From Archaeoglobales archaeon (GTDB taxonomy: Archaea > Halobacteriota > Archaeoglobi > Archaeoglobales > Archaeoglobaceae): 64,000 bases of DNA. The position numbers and the translations under genes are program-made. The stretch lies in the NCBI GenBank assembly GCA_030055525.1, contig JASFYJ010000005.1, positions 1 to 64,000 on the forward strand, read 5' to 3'. The notes under the pieces were generated by a model that was given only the letters and a program-made list of their open reading frames with translations, made no database searches and had not been told where the DNA came from. This document shows, piece by piece, positions 8,703 to 17,254 of the stretch. The stretch's first letter is position 1. Every line of letters begins with the position of its first letter.

Positions 8703-8961
8703 GTAGAGATGGTTGAGGCTTTGATAGGAGATGAAGCATTTATAAGGGGATGCGCAGCGATAGGTGCAAGCTTAGCAGTAGGACTTAGCGGTATAGGTGC
8801 TGGAATTGCCGAAAGTGGAATTGGTGCTGCAGCTGTTGGAGCTACGGCTGAAGACAGAGAATTCTTTGGACTTGGAATTCTGTTCACAGTCATTCCGGAG
8901 ACGATAGTTATCTTCGGCCTAGTAGTAAGCTTCATGCTGATATTCGCGATGTGATGATGGG
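8694..8961 (+). repeat. 268-bp perfect direct repeat, copy 2 (contains second atpK)
   Basis: Identical to 8245-8512 over all 268 bases. Identity ends at 8962 (G here, C at 8513) and begins at 8694 (preceding base G here, A at 8244). Confidence 0.97.
8709..8954 (+). CDS. atpK: A-type ATP synthase proteolipid subunit K (c subunit), copy 2
   Basis: The predicted protein and the DNA are identical to copy 1 (8260-8505), including synonymous positions and the ribosome binding site. Two identical genes in one operon would raise the dosage of the ring subunit, which is needed in about tenfold excess over the stator subunits; that function is inference. Because no base has diverged, the duplication is either recent or maintained by gene conversion. 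atpE begins 16 bp after the stop. Confidence 0.93.
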   Translation: MVEALIGDEAFIRGCAAIGASLAVGLSGIGAGIAESGIGAAAVGATAEDREFFGLGILFTVIPETIVIFGLVVSFMLIFAM

Positions 8962-8970
8962 GTTGAAAGA

Positions 8971-9537
8971 ATGCCATTGGAGCCAGTACTTGAAGAGATA
9001 ACAAGAAAGGGGGATGAGTTAGTAAAGAAGATACTTGAAGAAGCAGAAAGTGAAGCAAAGAGTATAATCGATTCTGCAAAAGCAGAAGCAAATGAAATAC
9101 TCAGAAAAGCAAGAGAAGAAGCGGAAAAGGAGGCTGAAGCTATAAAAAGGCAGGAAATTTCAAGTATTAGCCTAGAAATGAAAAGAGCCAAGTTGAATAA
9201 GCAGAAAGAAATTATTGAGAGCGTTTTTAATATACTTAGGCAGAGATTAAAAGAGATGGATCAAAAAAATAAAATAGAATTGTTAAAAAAATTAATTGAA
9301 AAAAATGCAAAGCCCGGGATGTTTGTTTATTCAAGCAAGGCAGAAGAGAAGCTTGTAAAGGATATTATTAAGAATTTAAAGTTAGACCTAAAATTTGCGG
9401 GTAATATAGAATGTTTAGGCGGAATCATTCTCGAAGATCCTGCCACAAAAATTAGACTGAACCTAACTTTTGACGAATTTTTGGCTTCACTTTACGAACA
9501 AAAGCTCAGTGAGGTATCTAAAATTCTTTTCGGGTGA
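8971..9537 (+). CDS. atpE: A-type ATP synthase subunit E
   Basis: A 188-residue peripheral stalk subunit that pairs with subunit H. Residues 1-80 or so form the long N-terminal coiled coil (EEAESEAKSIIDSAKAEANE region), followed by the compact alpha/beta C-terminal domain with the family pattern ECLGGIILEDPATKIRLNLT near residues 150-170, close to the catalytic head. ATG 8971 is preceded by GGGGTTGAAAG. It lies 16 bp after atpK copy 2 and 6 bp before atpC, inside the operon. Confidence 0.92.
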   Translation: MPLEPVLEEITRKGDELVKKILEEAESEAKSIIDSAKAEANEILRKAREEAEKEAEAIKRQEISSISLEMKRAKLNKQKEIIESVFNILRQRLKEMDQKNKIELLKKLIEKNAKPGMFVYSSKAEEKLVKDIIKNLKLDLKFAGNIECLGGIILEDPATKIRLNLTFDEFLASLYEQKLSEVSKILFG

Positions 9538-9543
9538 TCTACT

Positions 9544-10557
9544 ATGTTTTCAGGAACCAAAACAGCATATGCGTACATCGTTGCAAGAACAAGGGTAATG
9601 AAAAGCAGATTGTTGAAGCCAGAGGACTACAAAAAAATGTTGAACATGAGTTTCGATGAGATCGTGAGATTTTTAGAGGAAACAGAGTACAAGAAAGAGA
9701 TAGATGCAGTTGCATATAAATACACTGGCCCAAGGCTGCTCGATTATGCACTCTATGCAAACCTTGCCAAAACATACAGAAAGATATATCAAGTATCTTT
9801 TGGAGAGGTTAAAGATCTGATTGGAGAGTATTTTGCAAGATGGGATCTTTGGAACATAATAAACATTATCAGAGGGAAGATGGCCAACGTTAATCCGGAG
9901 ATCATAGAGGAGACCTTGGTTCCGGCAGGGCAGTTCAGTGAAGCTGAACTGAAATCGATGCTGACAAAAGAGATGGGAGAGATAGTCAAATCTTTAGAAC
10001 ATACACCTTACTATAACGTTCTTTCAAAGATTGGAAGCATACCAATGTATAAAATTGAGGATGAGCTTTATAAAGCGTACTACAGTAAGCTACTGAAGAT
10101 TTCGGCTGAGAGAATTGAAACAAAATTGTTCTTGAATTTTATAAAAATGGAGATAGATATTAAAAACGTAAAAACACTCTTAAGACTTAAAGAGAGCGGA
10201 GAAAGTACTGAAGAAATCATAGACTGCATAATTCCTGGTGGCTATGAATTGACCGAAGATGAAATCAGAAAACTCGCGTCACTCAGCTATGAGGAGCTTC
10301 TTAAATCCCTTGAAGATTACTGGTTCTCTAAGGCTTTGGAAAAATTTGAGAGCCTTTCAGAAGCGGAAGTAAACTTCGACAGGTTGTGGATAGAGACAAT
10401 CGCAAAGAGGGCAAGCAATTATCCTTTGAGCATTTTGCCGGTACTCCAGTACATCGTGCTTAAGAAGGTGGAAGTTGACGATCTTCGAATACTTGGGTGG
10501 GGAAAGTGGTTCAACTTCTCAAACGAGGAAATAGAGAAGCAGATGGTGATAATATGA
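9544..10557 (+). CDS. atpC: A-type ATP synthase subunit C (V-type d subunit)
   Basis: A 337-residue, nearly all-helical protein that forms the funnel between the rotor ring and the central stalk. The N-terminus (TAYAYIVARTRVMKSRLLKP) is the usual V-ATPase d/C-subunit start, and the C-terminal YPLSILPVLQYIVLKKVEVD block is the conserved helix lining the funnel. Length agrees with archaeal homologues. Its TGA overlaps the ATG of atpF (ATGA at 10554). Confidence 0.92.
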   Translation: MFSGTKTAYAYIVARTRVMKSRLLKPEDYKKMLNMSFDEIVRFLEETEYKKEIDAVAYKYTGPRLLDYALYANLAKTYRKIYQVSFGEVKDLIGEYFARWDLWNIINIIRGKMANVNPEIIEETLVPAGQFSEAELKSMLTKEMGEIVKSLEHTPYYNVLSKIGSIPMYKIEDELYKAYYSKLLKISAERIETKLFLNFIKMEIDIKNVKTLLRLKESGESTEEIIDCIIPGGYELTEDEIRKLASLSYEELLKSLEDYWFSKALEKFESLSEAEVNFDRLWIETIAKRASNYPLSILPVLQYIVLKKVEVDDLRILGWGKWFNFSNEEIEKQMVII

Positions 10558-10859
10558 AGAAGATAGCCGTAGTTGGCGATGAAGATTTCAATCTGGGTTT
10601 TATGTTGGCAGGTCTTACGGATCTTTACAACGTAAAAAAAGATGAAGATCTTAGAAATTTTATTAGAGAATTGCTTGAGAAGGAAGACGTTGGAATAGTT
10701 ATTATACAACACGATCTACTTAAAAAGCTACCTCCTACGCTTAAAAAGGAGGTTTACGAGAGTGTTGAACCAACTTTTGTAGCTTTAGGTGGTAGTGGTG
10801 ATGTTGAAGAGATGAGAGAAAAAATAAGAAGGGCGATAGGTGTTGATCTATGGAAGTGA
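10554..10859 (+). CDS. atpF: A-type ATP synthase subunit F
   Basis: A 101-residue central-stalk subunit that binds subunit D and is thought to regulate the rotor. The start [20 protein letters not shown] and the [13 protein letters not shown] segment are the two family signatures of the small Rossmann-like fold. ATG 10554 overlaps the atpC stop; an upstream in-frame start at 10497 would add 19 residues not typical of the family. The end overlaps atpA by 10 bp. Confidence 0.92.
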   Translation: MKKIAVVGDEDFNLGFMLAGLTDLYNVKKDEDLRNFIRELLEKEDVGIVIIQHDLLKKLPPTLKKEVYESVEPTFVALGGSGDVEEMREKIRRAIGVDLWK

Positions 10860-12592
10860 GAAGCGAGTTGGTTGGAAACATCTACAGGATCTCTGGACCT
10901 CTCGTTGTTGCTGAAGGCTTAAAGGCAAGAATGTATGATCTTTGTAAAGTGGGAGAAGAAGGGCTTATGGGTGAGGTTGTTGGCCTCGTAGGCTCAAAGG
11001 TCCTAATTCAGGTTTACGAAGACACATCAGGCGTAAGACCAGGAGAAAAAGTCGTAAACACTGGAATGCCACTAAGCGTTGAGTTAGGACCGGGGCTTAT
11101 AAGAAACATCTACGATGGTGTCCAGAGACCGTTGCCTATACTCAAAGATATGAGTGGAGACTTCATAGGCAGAGGTATAGAAGCTCCAGGTCTGAGCAGA
11201 AAAACAAAATGGGCTTTTAAACCCGTTGTTAAGAGAGGAGATAAAATAAAACCAGGAGAAATAATAGGAAAAGTGCAGGAGACAGAAATTGTTGAGCACA
11301 GAGTCTTGGCACCTCCTAACATTAAATCAGGGGTTGTTACCGAGGTATACGAAGGGGAATTCACAATAGAAGAAACAGTTGCCGTTTTAGATAATGGTTC
11401 GGAGCTTAAGCTTTACCACAAATGGCCGGTAAGAGTCCCAAGACCATACGTAGAAAAGTTACCACCAGAAATTCCACTTATAACCGGACAAAGGGTTTTG
11501 GATACTTTCTTCCCAGTTGCAAAAGGTGGAACAGCTGCAATTCCTGGACCCTTTGGAAGTGGTAAGACCGTTACGCAACATCAGCTTGCAAAATGGAGTG
11601 ATGCTCAGATAGTAGTTTACATCGGTTGCGGAGAGAGAGGAAATGAAATGACAGAAGTTCTTGAGGAATTCCCAGAGCTTGAAGATCCAAGAACAGGAAA
11701 ACCGTTGATGGAAAGAACAGTTCTTGTTGCAAACACATCAAACATGCCTGTAGCTGCTAGAGAAGCTTCAGTTTATACAGGCATTACTATAGCTGAGTAC
11801 TTCAGAGATATGGGTTACGATGTAGCCATACAGGCGGACTCAACAAGCAGATGGGCTGAAGCAATGAGAGAAATCTCAGGTAGACTTGAAGAGATGCCGG
11901 GCGAAGAAGGTTATCCTGCATACTTGGCTTCGAGACTTGCTGAGTTCTATGAAAGGGCTGGGAGAGTTAGGACTTTAAGCGGAAACGTTGGTAGCGTAAC
12001 TGTTGTGGGAGCCGTTTCACCACCTGGTGGAGACTTCAGTGAACCTGTTACTCAAAACACGCTGAGAATCGTGAAAGTCTTTTGGGCGCTGGATGCAAAG
12101 CTTGCAGCTCGTCGCCATTTCCCAGCCATAAATTGGTTGCAAAGCTACAGCTTGTATGTAGACTCACTTAGGGAATGGTACTCTAAGAATGTTGCAGAGG
12201 AATGGAACGAGCTAAGAACTTGGGCTATGAGAATTTTACAAGAAGAAGCAAGCTTGCAAGAAATTGTACAGCTAGTAGGTAGCGATGCATTGCCAGAATC
12301 GCAGAGATTGCTCCTAGAAGTGGCAAGGATAATAAGAGAAGTATACTTGGTTCAGTACGCTTATCATCCAGTAGATACATATTGCAGTGTTCAGAAACAG
12401 TATGACATGCTTAAAAGCATAAAGCAGCTTAATGATTGGTTCTATAAGGCTCTCGAAAGTGGTAAAACTGTTGATGAAATAATAAACGTCGAAGGACTTG
12501 AAGAATTTGCAAGAGCAAAGTTTGAAAAAGACTACAAGTCTGCTCTCGATGCTGCGATGAGTAAAATTAGAAAGAACCTCTTTGGAGAGTGA
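10850..12592 (+). CDS. atpA: A-type ATP synthase subunit A (catalytic)
   Basis: The 580-residue catalytic subunit; three copies alternate with B subunits. The N-terminal beta barrel starts at [15 protein letters not shown], the family-specific bulge domain lies at about residues 115-185, and the P-loop GPFGSGKT is near residue 236. Also visible are the [11 protein letters not shown] segment with the catalytic glutamate, [20 protein letters not shown] and the [12 protein letters not shown]-terminal pattern. No intein interrupts the P-loop region, where one occurs in some archaea. It is coupled to atpF and atpB. Confidence 0.97.
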   Translation: MEVRSELVGNIYRISGPLVVAEGLKARMYDLCKVGEEGLMGEVVGLVGSKVLIQVYEDTSGVRPGEKVVNTGMPLSVELGPGLIRNIYDGVQRPLPILKDMSGDFIGRGIEAPGLSRKTKWAFKPVVKRGDKIKPGEIIGKVQETEIVEHRVLAPPNIKSGVVTEVYEGEFTIEETVAVLDNGSELKLYHKWPVRVPRPYVEKLPPEIPLITGQRVLDTFFPVAKGGTAAIPGPFGSGKTVTQHQLAKWSDAQIVVYIGCGERGNEMTEVLEEFPELEDPRTGKPLMERTVLVANTSNMPVAAREASVYTGITIAEYFRDMGYDVAIQADSTSRWAEAMREISGRLEEMPGEEGYPAYLASRLAEFYERAGRVRTLSGNVGSVTVVGAVSPPGGDFSEPVTQNTLRIVKVFWALDAKLAARRHFPAINWLQSYSLYVDSLREWYSKNVAEEWNELRTWAMRILQEEASLQEIVQLVGSDALPESQRLLLEVARIIREVYLVQYAYHPVDTYCSVQKQYDMLKSIKQLNDWFYKALESGKTVDEIINVEGLEEFARAKFEKDYKSALDAAMSKIRKNLFGE

Positions 12593-12597
12593 TAGAG

Positions 12598-13980
12598 ATG
12601 AAGGAATATAGAACGATATCTCAAGTAGCGGGACCTTTGATATTTGTTGAAAAAACTGATCCTGTCGCTTACAACGAGCTTGTAACCATAACCCTTCCAG
12701 ATGGCACAACAAGAAAAGGTCAGGTTCTAGACACGTCGAAAGATGTTGTAGTTGTTCAAGTCTTTGAAGGCACACGCGGAATAGATACATCATGCAGCGT
12801 TAGATTTACTGGAGACATTGTTAAGCTAAATTGCTCCAAAGACATGCTAGGCAGAATTTTGAGTGGTTCGGGCGAGCCAATAGATGGTGGACCGAAGATA
12901 GTGCCAGAAGAAAGGAGACCAATAGTTGGTGCTGCCATAAACCCCTATGCAAGGCAGTATCCGAGAGAATTCATCCAAACAGGTATTTCTGCAATCGATG
13001 GGATGAATACGCTTGTTAGAGGACAAAAGCTTCCGATTTTCAGTGGTAGTGGTTTACCGCACAACGATATAGCTCTGCAGATAGCAAGGCAAGCGAAGGT
13101 TAGGGGGCAGGAAGAGGAATTTGCAGTAGTTTTCGCTGCGATGGGTATAACTTACGAAGAAGCTTACAAATTCATGAAGGAGTTCGAGAGAACGGGAGCT
13201 CTGGAGAGGGCTGTAGTTTTTCTGAACCTTGCAAACGATCCTGCAATAGAAAGACTCCTAACCCCACGTATGGCGTTGACAGCTGCAGAGTTTTTAGCTT
13301 ACGAATACGACCTCCACATCCTCGTCATTCTTACTGACATGACAAATTATTGTGAGGCGCTAAGAGAGATCTCAGCAGCAAGAGAAGAAGTTCCTGGGAG
13401 AAGAGGATATCCTGGTTACATGTATACAGATCTTGCAACCATTTACGAAAGGGCCGGCCGCATAAGAGGTAGGAAGGGTACAATTACACAGATGCCAATT
13501 CTTACGATGCCTGGTGACGATATAACTCATCCAATTCCAGATCTAACTGGTTACATCACGGAGGGACAGATAGTTCTCAGCAGAGAACTGCATGCCAAAG
13601 GCATATATCCTCCGATAAACGTTCTACCGTCTCTCAGCAGGTTGATGAAGGAGGGAATTGGAGCAGGGTTAACTAGAGAAGATCACCCGCAGTGGAATGA
13701 TCAGATGTATTCAGCGTACGCTGAAGGTGTAGATTTAAGAGGTCTTGTTGCGATCGTTGGTGAAGAAGCCCTATCTGAGAGAGACAGGTTGTTCCTGAAG
13801 TTTGCGGATGAGTTTGAGAGAAGATTTGTTAACCAAGGAAGATATGAAGATAGAAATATAGAATACACACTTGACCTCGGCTGGGAACTTTTAGCTATGC
13901 TTCCTGAGAGGGCACTTACGAAGATAGAGAGGAAGTTCATAGAGAAGTATCATCCAAAGTACAAGGCAAAATCTTCCTAA
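12598..13980 (+). CDS. atpB: A-type ATP synthase subunit B (regulatory/non-catalytic)
   Basis: A 460-residue nucleotide-binding but non-catalytic partner of subunit A. It begins [20 protein letters not shown]; the P-loop position reads GSGLPHND, which lacks the lysine as expected for B subunits. Downstream signatures are [40 protein letters not shown] and [21 protein letters not shown] 12598 is chosen over GTG 12589 because the GGAGAGTGAT just upstream makes a suitable ribosome binding site. Confidence 0.96.
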   Translation: MKEYRTISQVAGPLIFVEKTDPVAYNELVTITLPDGTTRKGQVLDTSKDVVVVQVFEGTRGIDTSCSVRFTGDIVKLNCSKDMLGRILSGSGEPIDGGPKIVPEERRPIVGAAINPYARQYPREFIQTGISAIDGMNTLVRGQKLPIFSGSGLPHNDIALQIARQAKVRGQEEEFAVVFAAMGITYEEAYKFMKEFERTGALERAVVFLNLANDPAIERLLTPRMALTAAEFLAYEYDLHILVILTDMTNYCEALREISAAREEVPGRRGYPGYMYTDLATIYERAGRIRGRKGTITQMPILTMPGDDITHPIPDLTGYITEGQIVLSRELHAKGIYPPINVLPSLSRLMKEGIGAGLTREDHPQWNDQMYSAYAEGVDLRGLVAIVGEEALSERDRLFLKFADEFERRFVNQGRYEDRNIEYTLDLGWELLAMLPERALTKIERKFIEKYHPKYKAKSS

Positions 13981-13996
13981 TTTTTAGGTGATAAAG

Positions 13997-14626
13997 ATGC
14001 CAGAAGTTCAGCCAACACGAATGGAGCTAATTAAGCTCAGAAGAAGAATAAGGATGGCTCAGAGAGGACATGCTTTACTTAAGATGAAAAGGGATGGTCT
14101 TATAATGGAATTCAGGCAGTTGCTCGAAGAAACGAAGGAAGCCGTAAATAAGATGATCCAGAAGTATGCTGAAGCACAGAAAAAGCTGGCAATCGCAGCT
14201 GCTGTGGATGGTACAGTAGCGATGCGTTCAATAGCCCTTGCAAGTTGCCAAAAGCCGCCGGAATTTGTTATAATGAAGAAAAATATAATGGGTGTAGTAG
14301 TGCCTGTGATAAAGAGGAAACCGTTCAAGAAGAAAATTTCAGAGAGGGGTTATGGGATTTTAAGCACAAGTGTTAGAATAGATGAGGCTGTTGAAGCCTA
14401 CGAAGACGTAGTTGATGCGGTTTTGGAAGTTGCAGAGATGGAAACTACGCTCAGAAAACTTCTGGAGGAGATAGAAAGGACAAAAAGACGTGTAAATGCT
14501 CTAGAATATAGAGTAATACCAAGGATGAAAGAGATGGCGAAGTTCATAGCTTTTAAACTTGAGGAGATGGATAGAGAAAATATAATAAGGTTGAAGAAGC
14601 TAAAGGGGAAAAAGGCGAAAGCTTAG
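13997..14626 (+). CDS. atpD: A-type ATP synthase subunit D (central stalk)
   Basis: A 209-residue rotor shaft protein that, with F and C, transmits torque. It consists of an N-terminal helix (RMELIKLRRRIRMAQRGHAL), a short central beta region (residues about 90-125) and a C-terminal helix (RKLLEEIERTKRRVNALEYR) forming the coiled coil inside the head. ATG 13997 follows an AGGTGAT site; GTG 13988 belongs to that site. It is the last gene of the operon, and its final 4 bp overlap the end of the convergent radical SAM gene. Confidence 0.94.
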   Translation: MPEVQPTRMELIKLRRRIRMAQRGHALLKMKRDGLIMEFRQLLEETKEAVNKMIQKYAEAQKKLAIAAAVDGTVAMRSIALASCQKPPEFVIMKKNIMGVVVPVIKRKPFKKKISERGYGILSTSVRIDEAVEAYEDVVDAVLEVAEMETTLRKLLEEIERTKRRVNALEYRVIPRMKEMAKFIAFKLEEMDRENIIRLKKLKGKKAKA

Positions 14627-15546
14627 AGATTTATATATCCGAGTTTACGCATATCGTTGCTCGTAAGAACCTTTTCCCCACTTTTTTCAAGTATCCTAAC
14701 GAGATTGAGTGCATCTTCCAACTCTTCGAGGATCTTTTTCTTATCATTAGGAAGCTTTCCATTTACGCCGAAAAATATTGGTCCATCTTTTGTAAAAAGG
14801 TAGTTGGAAACGTGGTCACATAAAAATTCCGTCTCAACTTTTATACCTTCAACGATTGTTTTTAACTCAAGAAGCTGCTGTTCGGCGTTAAGCAGCGCTG
14901 TTCTGTCAAAAGTTTTTTCCATTAGTGTGTTTTCAACAATAGTGAGGTTTCTAACTCGAACAAAAGTTGGCTTTGCTTTGTTTATGACTTCCGCGGTCTC
15001 TTTTGCGTGCATTTCACTTTTCTCTTTACCACCAAGCCCTGTAATTATATAGTAAGTGAACTCAAAGAACTTTCTAGCTTTTTTACCTGCAATAATAGCA
15101 TCTTCAGCTGTTATTCCTTTATTCACATCTTCTAAAACTTCATTGCAACCACTTTCAAGCCCCATGTGAAGCCTCTTAAGACCGGCATTCTTAATCTCAG
15201 ATAGCTTTTCATCGTTCATGTTTGCTACTGTTTTTATCCTTGCATACGCTGTAATTCTCTCTATTTCTGGGTATCTTTCCTTTAGATAGCGAATTATCTC
15301 AACGATGTCTCTGTGTATTATAGGATTCGAATCTCCTATGAAAGCCGTTCGAGAGGGAGGAAAGAATAACTTTATTTTGTTTATATCTTCTATTATCTCC
15401 TCCTTTTTTCTTTGGTAAAATTTTGTAGACTTATACATTCCGCAAAATGAGCATTTATTCCAGTTGCATCCTCTAACAATCCTAACAAGATAGCTTGAAG
15501 CCTCACTCGGTGGTCTGAATGGTGGGAAATCGTAAAAAATTCTCAT
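14623..15546 (-). CDS. Radical SAM protein (CX4CX2C type)
   Basis: A 307-residue radical S-adenosylmethionine protein of unknown substrate. The cluster motif is RGCNWNKCSFCGMYK, a CX4CX2C variant of the usual CX3CX2C that is known from a group of COG1032-like proteins. Later TIM-barrel landmarks are AFIGDSNPIIHRDIVEII, a RLHMGLESGCNEVLEDVNKG segment and a YYIITGLGG glycine motif. No extra iron-sulfur cluster domain is evident at the C-terminus. It ends a minus-strand operon with a DUF1724-type regulator and a 108-residue protein; the gap to the latter is 5 bp. The physiological reaction cannot be deduced from sequence. Confidence 0.85.
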   Translation of the reverse strand: MRIFYDFPPFRPPSEASSYLVRIVRGCNWNKCSFCGMYKSTKFYQRKKEEIIEDINKIKLFFPPSRTAFIGDSNPIIHRDIVEIIRYLKERYPEIERITAYARIKTVANMNDEKLSEIKNAGLKRLHMGLESGCNEVLEDVNKGITAEDAIIAGKKARKFFEFTYYIITGLGGKEKSEMHAKETAEVINKAKPTFVRVRNLTIVENTLMEKTFDRTALLNAEQQLLELKTIVEGIKVETEFLCDHVSNYLFTKDGPIFFGVNGKLPNDKKKILEELEDALNLVRILEKSGEKVLTSNDMRKLGYINL

Positions 15547-15551
15547 CTTCG

Positions 15552-15878
15552 CTACCTCTTCAAACTAAACCTCTTGAATTTTAAGGAGCTCATAGCCTCA
15601 AGCCAGAGCCTTGCCTCAAATTGAACCTCGTCTGAAATTTCGCATTTCTTGGGAGATACAAAGCCACAGTACTCCTCGTGTACATAGAATTCAATGAGGT
15701 CCTTTTTTATTACCATCTTCAACGGATCGTCGAATATTATCAGCCCCTCTTCAGTATGTACGATTTTATCTTTTAGAACGTTTTTAAGCTGATCTAGGTT
15801 TTTTAAAACTTTTTCGGCAAGATCTTCAAGTTCCACAATCGTTGTAGTTTCTCGGATTTTAAATCTACCTAGATTCAA
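15552..15878 (-). CDS. Conserved-looking hypothetical protein, 108 aa
   Basis: Not recognised. The protein has a helical N-terminal half (VELEDLAEKVLKNLDQLKNV), a beta-rich middle (GLIIFDDPLKMVIKKDLIEF) and a FYVHEEYCGFVSPKKCEISD segment with two cysteines, but no full metal-binding motif. No signal peptide or membrane segment is seen. The start codon overlaps the stop of the upstream regulator gene (ATGA), and the radical SAM gene follows 5 bp later. It may therefore be a substrate, partner or sensor for that enzyme; this is inference. Confidence 0.7.
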   Translation of the reverse strand: MNLGRFKIRETTTIVELEDLAEKVLKNLDQLKNVLKDKIVHTEEGLIIFDDPLKMVIKKDLIEFYVHEEYCGFVSPKKCEISDEVQFEARLWLEAMSSLKFKRFSLKR

Positions 15879-16627
15879 AATTTTTTGCTTTTTGCTTTAA
15901 AATACTCAAAAACCTCGAATCCCCAATTTATTGCAGATTTATCATAACTTAGCAGTCCAGATTCCGTGTCGTATACGCCATCACGGAAAAAGAAGCCCAT
16001 ACATAGCGCCCTCTCTGTAGTAATGATGGTAATTTTAACATCATCACATATAAATATTTTTCCGCCTGCTTTGATGTACTTTTCAAGCTCCTCTTGGTAG
16101 TACTCCTCTAAATTCTTCAACATCTTGTTCGTTATTATAACCTCTACATCACTCCTAGTTGCTATCTCTGCAAACATCCTTGGATGCGGAGGGAACATGA
16201 CCGCAGATAGGGCCCTCACTTTTTTTGAGTTTTTGTATATTTCAGAGAAGATCTTGAAGTGTCTGAGCACTTCTTCGCCGTAACTTTTTATTAGTTCATA
16301 CTTCCCGATCTCCGGAAGTCTGAGTTTGAAGTTTTCTGGTAGGCAGCTCAGATCGTGGGATGCCCAGTATTCAATATCTTTTTTTATGAACTCTACGAAG
16401 TTCACGAAATTTTCAAGTGCTGTACTTGTAAGATCCCCAAGATAGGTTAGTCTGTAAGTCTTTCCGTTCTTTTCGATCAGTTTGCTCTCTTCCAGCTTTT
16501 TTAAATGTTTCAAAGCAACGGGTGGTGGAATATTAAGAGCTGTAGAAACTGTTTTAAGATCCATAGGTCTTTTTTTTATAGCAAAAAGAATGCACCTCCT
16601 TTTTTCTGGTGCAAGAACTTCAAGCAT
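15875..16627 (-). CDS. Winged-helix transcriptional regulator with DUF1724/FilR1-like domain
   Basis: A 250-residue archaeal regulator. Residues 1-75 or so form an ArsR-type winged helix (PEKRRCILFAIKKRPMDLKT, PVALKHLKKLEESKLIEKNG). The remainder resembles the middle and C-terminal domains of archaeal DUF1724 regulators: a HFKIFSEIYKNSKKVRALSA region, a VEVIITNKMLKNLEEYY block and a C-terminal sheet ending in WGFEVFEYFKAKSK. It heads the operon with the 108-aa protein and the radical SAM protein, so it probably controls its own operon. The effector is unknown. Confidence 0.82.
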   Translation of the reverse strand: MLEVLAPEKRRCILFAIKKRPMDLKTVSTALNIPPPVALKHLKKLEESKLIEKNGKTYRLTYLGDLTSTALENFVNFVEFIKKDIEYWASHDLSCLPENFKLRLPEIGKYELIKSYGEEVLRHFKIFSEIYKNSKKVRALSAVMFPPHPRMFAEIATRSDVEVIITNKMLKNLEEYYQEELEKYIKAGGKIFICDDVKITIITTERALCMGFFFRDGVYDTESGLLSYDKSAINWGFEVFEYFKAKSKKF

Positions 16628-16801
16628 AGACTCAGTTTACTCCAGTATAAAAATTTTTATTATTTCTGTCTGGGGTCTCAACAAGTTAGCAAATTGTAAG
16701 CGTTTTATATTCTGTTATCCAAAAGGAAAAAACTTTCCAAAATAGAAAATTTTTATCGGTAGAAATAGAAAAATTTTTTATTTTGTCGATGGCTTCTATG
16801 C

Positions 16802-17254
16802 ATGCACACTAATTGTTGCTTAGATGGCTTGAAATTACCTGAAAGATTCTTTGAACCAGTTTATCTGGAGGAGGAAAGCTTAAAAAAGCTCGAAATTCTC
16901 GATCCGGAAGTTTCAAAATTGAACTTAGATTTAAACTCCGAATTCGCTGCAAAGATCTATCTAACAGATTCGGGACTGATATTGCTGGTATATCTCGAAA
17001 AAGGGTTCTTTTTACGCTTATATAGTGAAAGAAAAGTTTGCGTATCCTTTGATGTTTCGAGTGGTGTACTCTCTATTAGGATGGATGGTAAAATGGTAGA
17101 GCTGAAAAAAGAGATCGATAAAAAATTCAAATTTTGCGATAATTCGGTCCTCCAAATGATCGCATCATTTTTTGAAATAATGCCATTCGAGATCTGCGAG
17201 ATCTGTACTAGTATATCACCTCAGAGATCATGTCTTTCTCAACAGCCATTTTGA
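16802..17254 (+). CDS. Hypothetical protein, 150 aa, overlapping the end of purP
   Basis: Not recognised. The protein alternates hydrophobic and charged stretches compatible with a small alpha/beta fold (AAKIYLTDSGLILLVYLEKG, VSFDVSSGVLSIRMDGKMVE) and is rich in cysteine at the ends (NCC near the N-terminus, CEICTS and RSCL near the C-terminus). ATG 16802 lies about 25 nt after an AT-rich TATA-like stretch at 16771-16784, so the message may be leaderless. Its last 47 bp overlap the 3' end of convergent purP, so the last 15 residues are dual-coding. Coding status is likely from composition, not proven. Confidence 0.55.
   Translation: MHTNCCLDGLKLPERFFEPVYLEEESLKKLEILDPEVSKLNLDLNSEFAAKIYLTDSGLILLVYLEKGFFLRLYSERKVCVSFDVSSGVLSIRMDGKMVELKKEIDKKFKFCDNSVLQMIASFFEIMPFEICEICTSISPQRSCLSQQPF

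Noticed and set aside
8651..9091. Long minus-strand frame across the second atpK copy.
   Set aside because: It is an antisense shadow of the alanine/glycine-rich proteolipid gene and appears in the same form opposite copy 1.
10850..13980. Possible intein or split domain in AtpA/AtpB or MCM, as seen in some archaea.
   Set aside because: P-loop regions and flanking sequence are continuous and lengths are normal for the families.
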